Source of the DNA: Candidatus Moraniibacteriota bacterium
GTDB taxonomy: Bacteria; Patescibacteriota; Minisyncoccia; Moranbacterales; UBA2206
Reading direction: 5' to 3'
Assembly (NCBI GenBank): GCA_003482885.1
Contig: DMXN01000029.1
Coordinates: forward strand, 1,995 to 17,454
DNA: 15,460 nucleotides
Part shown: one piece after another, positions 4,878-11,589 of the stretch
How the letters are laid out: each line of letters opens with the position of its first letter
Numbering within the stretch: the first letter of the stretch is position 1
The notes under the pieces: model-generated
What the model saw: only the letters and a program-made list of their open reading frames with translations
The model's database searches: none
Told to the model about the DNA's origin: nothing
Position numbers and translations under genes: made by a program

Positions 4878-6872
4878 TCAGGGGGTGAATTTTTTGAGCG
4901 AAAACTCTTTATTCTTCTTTTTCAAAATTCTTATGATTCCTTCATTAGCATCAACCTCAATTTCATCACCAGTTTTTAGTGCCCTAGTAACTCCTTTGAT
5001 ACCAATAACACAAGGAATTTTTAGCTCTCTAGAAGTTATAGAGGCATGGCAAATCACTCCGCCATGTTCTGATAATATTGCAGAGGATTTTTTCATTGCT
5101 GACAAAAAGTCAGGAGTTGTCGTAGAAGACACAATGATTTCTCCTTTTCTGAAATTCATGACATCTTCTTTCGTCTCAACAATTCTTACTTTGCCACGAA
5201 CCCTGCCATGATAAGCAACTTGGCCTATGAGTTCTGTTTTTTCTTTAACATTTTCTATTTTGAATTTAATATCAAATTCTTTTTCAATATCCTTAAGAGA
5301 ATTATAAAATTTGTTATTTGTATAAACGAAATATTTTAACCTTCTTTTTAAAATCTTATCATTTGGTAATTTATTTTCTTCAATATCTTTAATAGAAATT
5401 GCATCAATATATTTTTCTTTTTTCGGAAAAATCTTTTTTAGGGAATTTCTTATTGTTCCACTAATACCGTGAGCCATATGTTCTGTTCTTTTACGAATTT
5501 CGATTAGGTCTTCTAATGGAAGTTTATGTTTGTCATAATATTCTATCATCCACCACATACAATCCCACCATGTCCAATTTTGCTTTAATTTCTTCAAGAA
5601 ATTTAGGAAATTTTTTCTATTTAAAGCAGGTTTTTTTAAGAGAATTTCTTCAATTTCTTTATATCTTAACAAAATCTCTCTTTTCATTTTTTCTTTATTA
5701 AATTTTCCTGCTTCTTTAATTTTCCAATCAACACCATTCGTGTCATAATAATATTTTAGGATTCCGTCTTTTTTTTCAAAAACACAATAAGGAAAAATTT
5801 TAAATTTATTCTTACTCCATGGAATTTCTTTCATAGATTCTCCATAATTTGTTAATTCCGCGATCATTAAAGGAAAATCATGACTTAATACTTGTGCGTA
5901 AATAGGTTTTTTGGTTAATTTTATATTCCTTAAAGTCGTGATAGGTCTACTCTGCACAATGTAGAATTTTCCTTTTTCTTTTGCCCATTCAATATCACAA
6001 GGAAATCCGTAATGTTTTTCAATTTTTATAATAAGTTTAGATAATTCAATTATTTCTTTTTCAGTTAAAACTTGCTTCTTTCCCTTATCTCCTAATTCTT
6101 TCCACTCATTTCCGCTTTTAGTTTTTCTGTATAATGCTTTTGTTTGTTCGTTTACATTAATATCTAAAATTGAAAATCCTTGTTTATCTACTACATAACT
6201 ATCAGGAGTTATTGAGCCTGAAACAATTGCCTCACCTAAACCAAAACCCGCCTCAATAATTATCTGGTTTTCGTCTTGCGTAACCGGATGAACAGAAAAG
6301 GCTATGCCTGATTCTTTGCTAGCAACCATTTTTTGCACAACAACTGCAACAGAAATTTTTTGCTTTTGTAACTCTTTTTCAAATCGGTAAAAAACGGCTC
6401 TCGGTGTAAAAAGAGATGCCCAACATTTTTTTACATTTTCTAATAGTGTTTTTTGTGTTGTGTTTAGGAAACTATCTAATTGCCCAGCCCAAGCGGCAGA
6501 AGCAGAATCCTCTGAAGTTGCAGAAGAACGAACAGCAACGAATTTACAATCCAAATTTTTATAGAATTCTAAAATCTCTACTTTAATATCTTCCGGCATT
6601 TCTTTTGAGAGAATCGACCCCTGAATTTCTTTAGAAGCATTTTCAACGGTATAAACTTCATTAACATCAACACTATCTAAAATCGCATCAATTTCAACAT
6701 TCAAATCTGTTTCTTCAATAAACCTATCAAAAACATTAGAAAGAATTACAAAACCATCAGGAACAGGAATTCCAGCTCGTATCATTTCTCCAAGAGAGGA
6801 TCCTTTTCCACCAGCGATTTCGGCATCTGTTTTAGAGATTTGATTAAATTTTTTGATTAAAGTTTCGACCAT
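4878..6872 (-). CDS. PEP-synthase/PPDK-like phosphotransferase lacking the PEP-binding barrel
   Basis: Residues 1-315 are a PPDK_N ATP-grasp domain: AEIAGGKGSSLGEM (18-30), VRSSATSED (114-122), a Gly-rich GFGLGEAIVSG segment (209-219), DIEWA (293-297) and QSRPITTL (307-314). Residues 545-650 are the swivelling phosphohistidine domain with GGVICHASITSREL, catalytic His609. The C-terminal PEP/pyruvate TIM barrel of real PEP synthase (about 800 residues) is missing. Residues 316-545 are instead a Lys/Trp-rich region of unknown fold (TWWDCMWWMIEYYD). ATP-grasp/insert/His order recalls rifampicin phosphotransferase, so the middle may bind another acceptor; substrate unknown. The last residues (about 654-664) are encoded by sequence related to that found after other genes here, suggesting the frame extends into a repeat. 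It is flanked by 196-bp direct repeats, a sign of insertion. ATG 6872 gives a normal MVETLIKKFNQ start. Confidence 0.82.
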   Translation of the reverse strand: MVETLIKKFNQISKTDAEIAGGKGSSLGEMIRAGIPVPDGFVILSNVFDRFIEETDLNVEIDAILDSVDVNEVYTVENASKEIQGSILSKEMPEDIKVEILEFYKNLDCKFVAVRSSATSEDSASAAWAGQLDSFLNTTQKTLLENVKKCWASLFTPRAVFYRFEKELQKQKISVAVVVQKMVASKESGIAFSVHPVTQDENQIIIEAGFGLGEAIVSGSITPDSYVVDKQGFSILDINVNEQTKALYRKTKSGNEWKELGDKGKKQVLTEKEIIELSKLIIKIEKHYGFPCDIEWAKEKGKFYIVQSRPITTLRNIKLTKKPIYAQVLSHDFPLMIAELTNYGESMKEIPWSKNKFKIFPYCVFEKKDGILKYYYDTNGVDWKIKEAGKFNKEKMKREILLRYKEIEEILLKKPALNRKNFLNFLKKLKQNWTWWDCMWWMIEYYDKHKLPLEDLIEIRKRTEHMAHGISGTIRNSLKKIFPKKEKYIDAISIKDIEENKLPNDKILKRRLKYFVYTNNKFYNSLKDIEKEFDIKFKIENVKEKTELIGQVAYHGRVRGKVRIVETKEDVMNFRKGEIIVSSTTTPDFLSAMKKSSAILSEHGGVICHASITSRELKIPCVIGIKGVTRALKTGDEIEVDANEGIIRILKKKNKEFSLKKFTP

Positions 6873-6900
6873 AATTTAAGGTCGGAGCGTAAAGTTTATA

Positions 6901-6942
6901 AATAAGTAGTTTTCGTAGCGTAGCGGAAGAAAACACCTTATT
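6901..6942. repeat. Hairpin repeat A, copy 1 (leader of the phosphotransferase)
   Basis: Arms 6901-6914 (aataagtagttttc) and 6929-6942 (gaaaacaccttatt) pair except for two central bases, with loop gtagcgtagcggaa. A close copy lies at 15084-15124. Here it sits 29 bases upstream of the ATG at 6872, so it would be in the 5' leader. Confidence 0.7.
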
Positions 6943-6973
6943 ATCCCCCTCTATAAATAAATTAAAATTAAAA

Positions 6974-7004
6974 AATCCGCCCTAGAATCGCCCCTTTGCG
7001 GATT
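6974..7004 (-). terminator. Terminator-like hairpin in repeat copy 2
   Basis: AATCCGC/GCGGATT stem followed by a T-rich run on the minus strand, exactly as in copy 1. Because it precedes the phosphotransferase it would act as an attenuator or end a small RNA of about 100 bases. Confidence 0.5.
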
Positions 7005-7068
7005 ATTCACGCTCTTGTCTTCGCCTTAGGCGAAGCGAGAGAATGTCGGGACTTTTCAGATTGATTTT

Positions 7069-7097
7069 ATATTACGGGATAATAGACGGGTTGTCAA
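7069..7097 (-). promoter_or_regulatory. Sigma70-type promoter in repeat copy 2, toward the phosphotransferase
   Basis: TTGACA (7097-7092), 17-base spacer, TAATAT (7074-7069), identical to copy 1. It would transcribe the leader hairpins and then the gene starting at 6872. Confidence 0.6.
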
Positions 7098-7175
7098 ATA
7101 AAATTTATTTTAACATTTCGCACTATTTTTAGAGGAGGAATCAGCCGTGGGTGAATTCCTTTTTTTCAAAACTCT

Positions 7176-8324
7176 TTATTTACTATCGCTAAATATATTC
7201 ACATACTCTTTGTAAATATAAGTCTGACCATATTTCCTGTCTTTATTTTTTGGTTGCAGTATTTTCATTTTGATAAAACGAACGATTACTGTTTGCGCTC
7301 CAGCGCGAGTAAAACCTGTCCAGTTTTGAATAGTGTTAACATCAACTATTGGTTGACCATAGAGTTTAGGCAAAATTAAACTAGCGCTTTCGGCGGCGCG
7401 TGTGCCTAGCTTATGAATCTTTATGAAATCTTTTTCCCGCAAAGCGGTTATCTCACTTACTATATCAATCGCCTCATTAGCAATCTCAATTACACCCTCA
7501 AGAAAAAACTCAAGCCATTCGTAAACATGGCCATTATGATAACCGAGTAATTTGGCGTAGTATAGTTGCTGATGTTTTTTGAAAAATGAAGACAAAAACA
7601 AAACGGGTTTTTCGAGATAGCCCTGTTTCCAGAGATAAAAAGTAATGAGCATGCGACCAGTTCGGCCATTGCCGTCTAAAAACGGATGGATTGTTTCAAA
7701 TTGCGCGTGAATTAAGCCAGCTTTAATAATAATTGATATTTCATCATCCGTATGAATAAATTTTTCAAGATCTGCCAAGGCGCGTTGCATCTCGTGAACT
7801 GGCGCAGGCACAAAGCTGGCAGTGCTTGGTTTTGTGCCACCAATCCAATTTTGGCTTTTGCGAAATTCTCCCGGATCTGAAAAATGTGTCGCCCGAGCTT
7901 GGCTCATAAGCTGCTTGTGCAATTCTCGGATGAAACGCAACGACATCGGAAAGTTATCCACCGAAATTCGCTTTATGCCATAATTTAGCGCTCTGATATA
8001 GTGTAAGATATCATCGACATCACTTGATTTACTGGATTCAGGTTTAACCCCAGCTTCAATCGCATCTATCATCGTAGCGCGTGTGCCCTCAATTTGACTC
8101 GATGAGGCTGCGTCCTTGCGCAAGTACATCAATAGGAAAAAGTCCGAATCTGGTAAAAGCTTCGTAATCCCATCAAGTTTGCCAAGTAAACGCGTAGCTT
8201 CATTGTTGTTTTTCAGGATTTTAGCATCAAAATCAAACCCTTCTTTTGGTGGAAATGGATTTGGCACAAAAGCCTTAAAGCCTTCGGCTTGTTGAATATT
8301 AGTGCCGATTTTAATAGTTTTCAT
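7176..8324 (-). CDS. Fic family protein (predicted AMP-transferase)
   Basis: Numbered from ATG 8324 (382 residues), the Fic motif HPFLDGNGRTGR is intact at 213-224, including catalytic His213 and the anion-binding Asn/Arg. Upstream, SSQIEG (Ser75 to Gly80) fits the inhibitory motif [ST]xxxE[GN], so this is a class II Fic protein whose own N-terminal helix blocks ATP. A Fic_N domain precedes it and a winged-helix-like region (QPIVDVNTIQNWTGFTRAGAQTVIVRFIKMKIL) ends it. Fic enzymes transfer AMP or related groups to Ser/Thr/Tyr of target proteins. The frame extends to a TTG at 8357, but that lies within the promoter/operator, so the internal ATG is preferred. The strong promoter and palindrome upstream suggest repression, possibly by the protein's own C-terminal domain (inference). 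Confidence 0.92.
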   Translation of the reverse strand: MKTIKIGTNIQQAEGFKAFVPNPFPPKEGFDFDAKILKNNNEATRLLGKLDGITKLLPDSDFFLLMYLRKDAASSSQIEGTRATMIDAIEAGVKPESSKSSDVDDILHYIRALNYGIKRISVDNFPMSLRFIRELHKQLMSQARATHFSDPGEFRKSQNWIGGTKPSTASFVPAPVHEMQRALADLEKFIHTDDEISIIIKAGLIHAQFETIHPFLDGNGRTGRMLITFYLWKQGYLEKPVLFLSSFFKKHQQLYYAKLLGYHNGHVYEWLEFFLEGVIEIANEAIDIVSEITALREKDFIKIHKLGTRAAESASLILPKLYGQPIVDVNTIQNWTGFTRAGAQTVIVRFIKMKILQPKNKDRKYGQTYIYKEYVNIFSDSK

Positions 8325-8350
8325 AGTTTGTTTGCATTTTTTAGTTAATG

Positions 8351-8386
8351 TATACAAAGTATATCATTTTGTATATATTGTGTCAA
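8351..8386 (-). promoter_or_regulatory. Fic promoter with overlapping palindromic operator
   Basis: On the minus strand TTGACA (8386-8381), a 17-base spacer and TATACT (8363-8358) form a near-consensus promoter. The inverted repeat tatacaaa (8351-8358) / tttgtata (8368-8375) overlaps the -10 region, with a further near half-site catacaaa at 8393-8400. A protein bound there would block RNA polymerase. Confidence 0.75.
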
Positions 8387-8535
8387 GCAACGCATACAAA
8401 CTTTAATGACTGAAATAAGAGCAGGTCTTATTCCAGTATTTGGCACTTTATTAAGCCGAATCCCGTTAGCTGATGTAAATATTTGCTCACAATTTTCAAT
8501 TTTTGAGTTATAGTCATCTTTTTTTGGTTTGACTA

Positions 8536-8670
8536 TTAATTCCTTTGCGGCGACTTTTTTTCTTCGGCCGTCATTTCCGCGTCAGTATCTTTTCTTTCTT
8601 GTACTCCATCATCAATTTCTTTTCTAATTGATTCTTTGGGTCGAAGAACGCCCATTTTTTCTTGTGACAT
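8536..8670 (-). CDS. Short charged ORF, 44 aa, possible frameshifted gene
   Basis: ATG 8670 opens a 44-residue frame (MSQEKMGVLRPKESIRKEID...), Lys/Glu-rich. Near its end lies the heptamer A AAA AAG in frame (about 8560-8554), the dnaX-type -1 slippery site. A -1 shift there enters a frame that stays open to 8345, giving about 108 residues and running through the Fic promoter. No downstream stem-loop or upstream Shine-Dalgarno stimulator was seen, so an indel in the seven-A run or a pseudogene is as likely. Its start (M..[DE][KR]MG...P) resembles that of the 121-residue protein upstream, and both have similar AT-rich leaders. Function unknown. Confidence 0.4.
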   Translation of the reverse strand: MSQEKMGVLRPKESIRKEIDDGVQERKDTDAEMTAEEKKSPQRN

Positions 8671-8715
8671 AAATTTATGTTAATACTTATTTTTTTAGCA
8701 ACTTTTGAAACAATC

Positions 8716-9081
8716 TTAATTGCGTTGGATTACTCCATGCCCATTCTTCATTTTTTCCCATGCTTTTTCATCAGAAGTAACATTGTTTCCGCCGCTATCA
8801 GGACTAAGACCTGAAAAAGCCATTGGTGGATTAGTAATAGCCGCAAATTCATCGCCAATTCGAATAACCTCCTTTTTTTTAGTCAGCCAATCAGTAACTT
8901 CCTTTTCTTCGAGTGCTTTTTCAATATTCCAATCTGAGTATCTCTTAATAATCTCCGACTTTGGTTTTCTTTGATATTCTACTGATACTATTTTTTCGGT
9001 CTCATTTTCTTCTAAGCCTACCTCGGTTTCTTTTTTTGCCAATTTTTCAGGTATCGGCGCACCCATTCTGTCTATATTCAT
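8716..9081 (-). CDS. Hypothetical protein, 121 aa, charged and soluble
   Basis: The product begins MNIDRMGAPIPEKLAKKETE, is rich in Glu and Lys (residues 15-80), and ends with a Gly/Ser/Asn-rich part (FSGLSPDSGGNNVTSDEKAWEKMKNGHGVIQRN). There is no signal peptide or membrane segment. I recognise no family. The first dozen residues share a pattern with the short ORF 45 bases downstream on the same strand, so the two may be related or form one operon. ATG 9081 is preceded by an AT-rich leader without Shine-Dalgarno sequence. Large intergenic palindromes lie just upstream, at the edge of the apparent island. Confidence 0.6.
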   Translation of the reverse strand: MNIDRMGAPIPEKLAKKETEVGLEENETEKIVSVEYQRKPKSEIIKRYSDWNIEKALEEKEVTDWLTKKKEVIRIGDEFAAITNPPMAFSGLSPDSGGNNVTSDEKAWEKMKNGHGVIQRN

Positions 9082-9145
9082 AATTTTAATGTTAAATTTA
9101 TTAAATACTTATCTATAAATTGAGTTATATCGACCCGCCAAAAAA

Positions 9146-9218
9146 AATAAATTGCCAAAATTATATAAAAAATATAAAAGGGGCTTTTCAAAATGGCGTA
9201 TAACGCGCACGATGTGAC
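9146..9218 (+). repeat. Inverted repeat, left copy, bounding the island
   Basis: The stretch matches the reverse complement of 15374-15447. An identical 19-mer (aataaattgccaaaattat, 9146-9164) and the motif ataacgcgcacgatgtgac (ending at 9218) are joined by a more variable part containing ggctttt. The two copies face each other across about 6.2 kb. Confidence 0.75.
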
Positions 9219-9271
9219 ATCAGAAATTTCATGAAGCGGAGCGGAATGAAATTTCGTCACATCGTTCGCGT
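9203..9271. repeat. Long imperfect palindrome B, copy 1
   Basis: Arms 9203-9218 and 9256-9271 pair with one mismatch; an inner stem 9223-9232 / 9246-9255 (gaaatttcat/atgaaatttc) continues it after a four-base bulge. The loop is gaagcggagcgga. The 62 bases 9205-9266 recur exactly at 10198-10259. Confidence 0.85.
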
Positions 9272-9390
9272 GTATGAGAAGTTTCGCCGACTTCCTTATT
9301 AATTATCATAGAGGAGGCGAAATTTGGGTGAAAGAAAAAGTGCAACCTTTGAAATTTATTTACGCATTTTTTCTTTAACCTCATACACGC
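9268..9390. repeat. Nested inverted repeat downstream of the 217-aa gene
   Basis: gcgtgtatgag (9268-9278) pairs exactly with ctcatacacgc (9380-9390), and tttcgcc (about 9283-9289) with ggcgaaa (about 9317-9323) inside it. No coding region was found in 9082-9392 beyond these structures. Confidence 0.65.
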
Positions 9391-9392
9391 TG

Positions 9393-10046
9393 TTATCGGA
9401 TGTTAATTTTCATTATTTCCGAACCTTCTCTTGGCATATGTAACTCTGATAATCTTTCAATTATTCTTTCGTTCTCAGGCAAACGACCTGCCTCCAACGC
9501 CTCTTTCATTCGTTCTAAAATGTGTTCCTCAGTAACGACCATCTCTGGTGAGTTGTAATTTTCACGCAATTGTCTAATTGCCTCGTCAAAATCCGTATGA
9601 CTTTTCAAGACAGATTCGGAAAATATGCTTGTAATGTGACGGCCATTTATTTGTACACCTGGTTCCTTGAACAGGCGCATTTCAGTTGGATAATAATATC
9701 GAACGGGTTGGCCATCAATTTCGCTATTAAATGAGTTTAGTCCAAAAAGCGCAAGAATTTTTTTGTCGGAGTGATAACTTACTTCACCCCCAAATTTCTC
9801 ATGTTTTTTACCACGAACCCAGGCTCCTTCCATTGAGACACAAAAAATTGGTGTAACCTCGAGTTCCTTCTGAAAATGTTCACCTCCGGAATACTGTAAT
9901 CTTGGTTCATCTGAAAAATAAACACCTCTTCCTTGTGCTTTTTGGACACCAGGAACGAGCATTAGATTACTTCCTTCAGCAGGCAGTTCTTTGCCAACAT
10001 GAAAGATTATATGGCCGTCACCTTTTTTAGATTTTGTTGTACCCAT
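9393..10046 (-). CDS. Hypothetical protein, 217 aa, faint ADP-ribosyltransferase-like pattern
   Basis: The N-terminal half reads IIFHVGKELPAEGSN...KAQGRGVYFSDEPRLQYSGG: His16 and then GRGVYFS (39-45) with Tyr43, spaced as in the H and Y motifs of PARP-type ADP-ribosyltransferases (HG..., GxGxYFS). A third-motif Glu might be in RYYYPTEMRLFKE (about 116-128), but this is uncertain. The C-terminal 70 residues are helical and charged. No signal peptide or membrane segment. If the resemblance is real it could be a toxin or a modifying enzyme, fitting its accessory neighbours; otherwise unknown. ATG 10046 is preceded by the cloverleaf repeat; the stop codon (9395-9393) lies within a 20-bp repeat found again at 10400-10419. 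Soluble gene with no visible partner. Confidence 0.6.
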   Translation of the reverse strand: MGTTKSKKGDGHIIFHVGKELPAEGSNLMLVPGVQKAQGRGVYFSDEPRLQYSGGEHFQKELEVTPIFCVSMEGAWVRGKKHEKFGGEVSYHSDKKILALFGLNSFNSEIDGQPVRYYYPTEMRLFKEPGVQINGRHITSIFSESVLKSHTDFDEAIRQLRENYNSPEMVVTEEHILERMKEALEAGRLPENERIIERLSELHMPREGSEIMKINIR

Positions 10047-10070
10047 AGGAAAGAATAAAAATTAATTTCC

Positions 10071-10201
10071 GATAACGCGCGCGGATGATCCGAAGTTTTC
10101 CGAGTCCCGACAACAGTCGGGCGCGAGGGAAATTTCGGATATCCGCTGATATGCGATGTGTCGCGGAGCGACACGGAGCAGAGCAGCGGAAACATCCGCG
10201 C
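10071..10201. repeat. Cloverleaf-like palindromic repeat, copy 1
   Basis: Stem P1 is 10079-10087 with 10193-10201. P2 is 10088-10101 with 10128-10140, capped by cccgac-aaca-gtcggg (10106-10121). P3 is tccgctg/cagcgga (10142-10148, 10184-10190), capped by gtgtcgc-gga-gcgacac (10158-10174). The result is a three-way junction. The first 84 bases recur at 15209-15292 with three differences, which by eye keep the pairing through G-T pairs. Confidence 0.8.
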
Positions 10202-10259
10202 ACGATGTGACATCAGAAATTTCATGAAGCGGAGCGGAATGAAATTTCGTCACATCGTT
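10198..10259. repeat. Palindrome B, copy 2
   Basis: Sixty-two bases identical to 9205-9266, directly abutting and overlapping the end of the cloverleaf element. Confidence 0.85.
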
Positions 10260-10491
10260 TACGCATCATCTGAAGTTTTCATCCCGACTTAGCAGGATAA
10301 ACTTTTAATTTCAGACAATGCTTTGTTTAATTATTTCCACCTAAACCTTCATCGGGCTAAGGGATGAAAATTTGGGCGGAGGCTTTTGGATAAAAGCCGT
10401 AACCGGATACTCGTTGTTAGCTGATGTATTCCTTTTCTTTTTTCCGACAGCAGTCGGAATTGTTTTATAAAATTTTAAAATTTCTTTTTCC
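10260..10491. other. Non-coding stretch with small hairpins
   Basis: No gene seen. It holds hairpins ggctttt-ggat-aaaagcc (10381-10398) and ttccgac-agca-gtcggaa (10442-10459), a long-range pairing of ttttcatccc near 10275 with ggatgaaaa near 10362, and the 20-mer 10400-10419 (taaccggatactcgttgtta), which matches 9376-9395 at 16 of 20 positions. Confidence 0.6.
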
Positions 10492-10542
10492 GTTTTGGAT
10501 TTTGGGCAGAGGGGTCAGGGGTGAATGCCCAAAATCCAAAAC
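10492..10542. terminator. 17-bp stem hairpin just after the specificity-subunit gene
   Basis: gttttggattttgggca (10492-10508) pairs perfectly with 10526-10542. The 17-base loop holds ggggtcaggggtgaa, also found at 4874-4889 next to the phosphotransferase stop. It lies 6 bases past the stop of the gene at 10549, so it probably ends or stabilises that transcript, although it lacks a T-run. Confidence 0.55.
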
Positions 10543-10548
10543 TCCTTA

Positions 10549-11589
10549 TTATAAACTTTGAGAATAATTCAATGATTTAATATAGTTTTCCATATACTCA
10601 AAGTCGGGTGCCTCTTTTTTTGTAATTGGTAAACTAATAAATTCCTCTTCAAATCTTTTTAATCTAACTTGACGACCATAATCATATTTTTGAGACAATA
10701 GTTTTAGAATTGAAACTAAAAATAAATTAATATATTTATTTTCATAATATATTTCATAAGATTTATTCTTAAATAATAATGTATGTATATTATCATCACT
10801 AAAATATTCAAACTCTTGATAAAAAACATTACAAAACATATCAACAGTGATTTTATTTTTAAAAACCCTTTTTTTATCTTTAAAAATCTCATAATCTATA
10901 AAACTAGATATTCCGTTATTAACTGAGGAAGCTGTTAAAAGTGGAGTATCCCCAAGCGTTCTGTCCAAAACAGTTAATCTTTCTCCTTTTTGTATATTAA
11001 AAAGATCCTTAATTCTAAATTCTTTCCAATTTTTAGGTTTAAGGTCTATCACTTGCTTTAGGATTCTACTATCAATCGCCTTGTTATTGAAATTTATTCT
11101 TTCAGATAACTCCTTAATATAATTTTCCATAAATTCCCAATCTGGGAATTTATCATTTATTGTCGGAAGTAAAATTTTTTCTTTCTTTAATCTCTCATTA
11201 TTTATTTCTCTAGCAAAATTATATTTATTTTTCATTGATTCAATAATAGGTTTTAGAAATAATGAAATATAATTATTTAATTTATTTTTTTTATCTTTAA
11301 TTTGAATTATTGTACAATGATCTGATGCAACAAATTTATAAGGGTGATAAAAACAATAACCAACACTACCGCTATTATTTAGCGTTAGAGCATTTTTATA
11401 AACTTTCATAAAATCTGGCGGAAGAATATAATTATCTATACCATTATTTTTTTTGCTTGAAGAAATATAAGCTATATCACCATTAACTTGATCAAGCTTA
11501 ACAAGTCTTTTACCTCTTGAAATAGTAAAGACATCTTCAAAGCAAAATTCTTGCCAATTATGTTTGTTAATTTTCATAATCATTGCCAT
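10549..11589 (-). CDS. Restriction-modification specificity subunit (BcgI B-like)
   Basis: The 346-residue product has two repeated target-recognition halves. Each starts W(Q/K)EF...D(V/L)F.I..G.RL...D...GD and contains NNGI, at about residues 11-56 and 192-236. Each half ends in a conserved helix, PDWEFMENYIKEL (about 150-162) and PDFEYMENYIKSL (about 327-339). This is the pseudo-symmetric layout of Type I HsdS and Type IIB BcgI B subunits; BcgIB is of nearly the same size. Each half should read one part of a bipartite DNA site. It overlaps the end of the upstream nuclease-methyltransferase gene (ATG at 11589, 11583 or 11577 are all possible), implying translational coupling. Poly-A/T-rich composition like its partner suggests they were acquired together. 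Confidence 0.88.
   Translation of the reverse strand: MAMIMKINKHNWQEFCFEDVFTISRGKRLVKLDQVNGDIAYISSSKKNNGIDNYILPPDFMKVYKNALTLNNSGSVGYCFYHPYKFVASDHCTIIQIKDKKNKLNNYISLFLKPIIESMKNKYNFAREINNERLKKEKILLPTINDKFPDWEFMENYIKELSERINFNNKAIDSRILKQVIDLKPKNWKEFRIKDLFNIQKGERLTVLDRTLGDTPLLTASSVNNGISSFIDYEIFKDKKRVFKNKITVDMFCNVFYQEFEYFSDDNIHTLLFKNKSYEIYYENKYINLFLVSILKLLSQKYDYGRQVRLKRFEEEFISLPITKKEAPDFEYMENYIKSLNYSQSL

Larger units (their letters stand above)
6956..7151 (-). repeat. 196-bp direct repeat, copy 2 (between Fic gene and phosphotransferase)
   Basis: Near-identical to 4681-4876. Its terminator-like hairpin is at 7004-6974, the hairpin at 7019-7035. Beyond 7151 the copies diverge by a short deletion (cgtgggtgaat here against cgtggggtcagggggtgaat in copy 1). 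Confidence 0.92.

Noticed and set aside
8325..8357. TTG start 11 codons upstream of the Fic ATG
   Set aside because: It falls within the promoter -10/operator palindrome, so transcription would start at or after it.
9078..9260. 60-codon minus ORF with a hydrophobic stretch
   Set aside because: Its first 19 residues are translated from palindrome B, also seen at 10062-10253; no RBS or homology.
10007..10253. Two minus ORFs over the cloverleaf repeat
   Set aside because: They are translations of a palindromic repeat.
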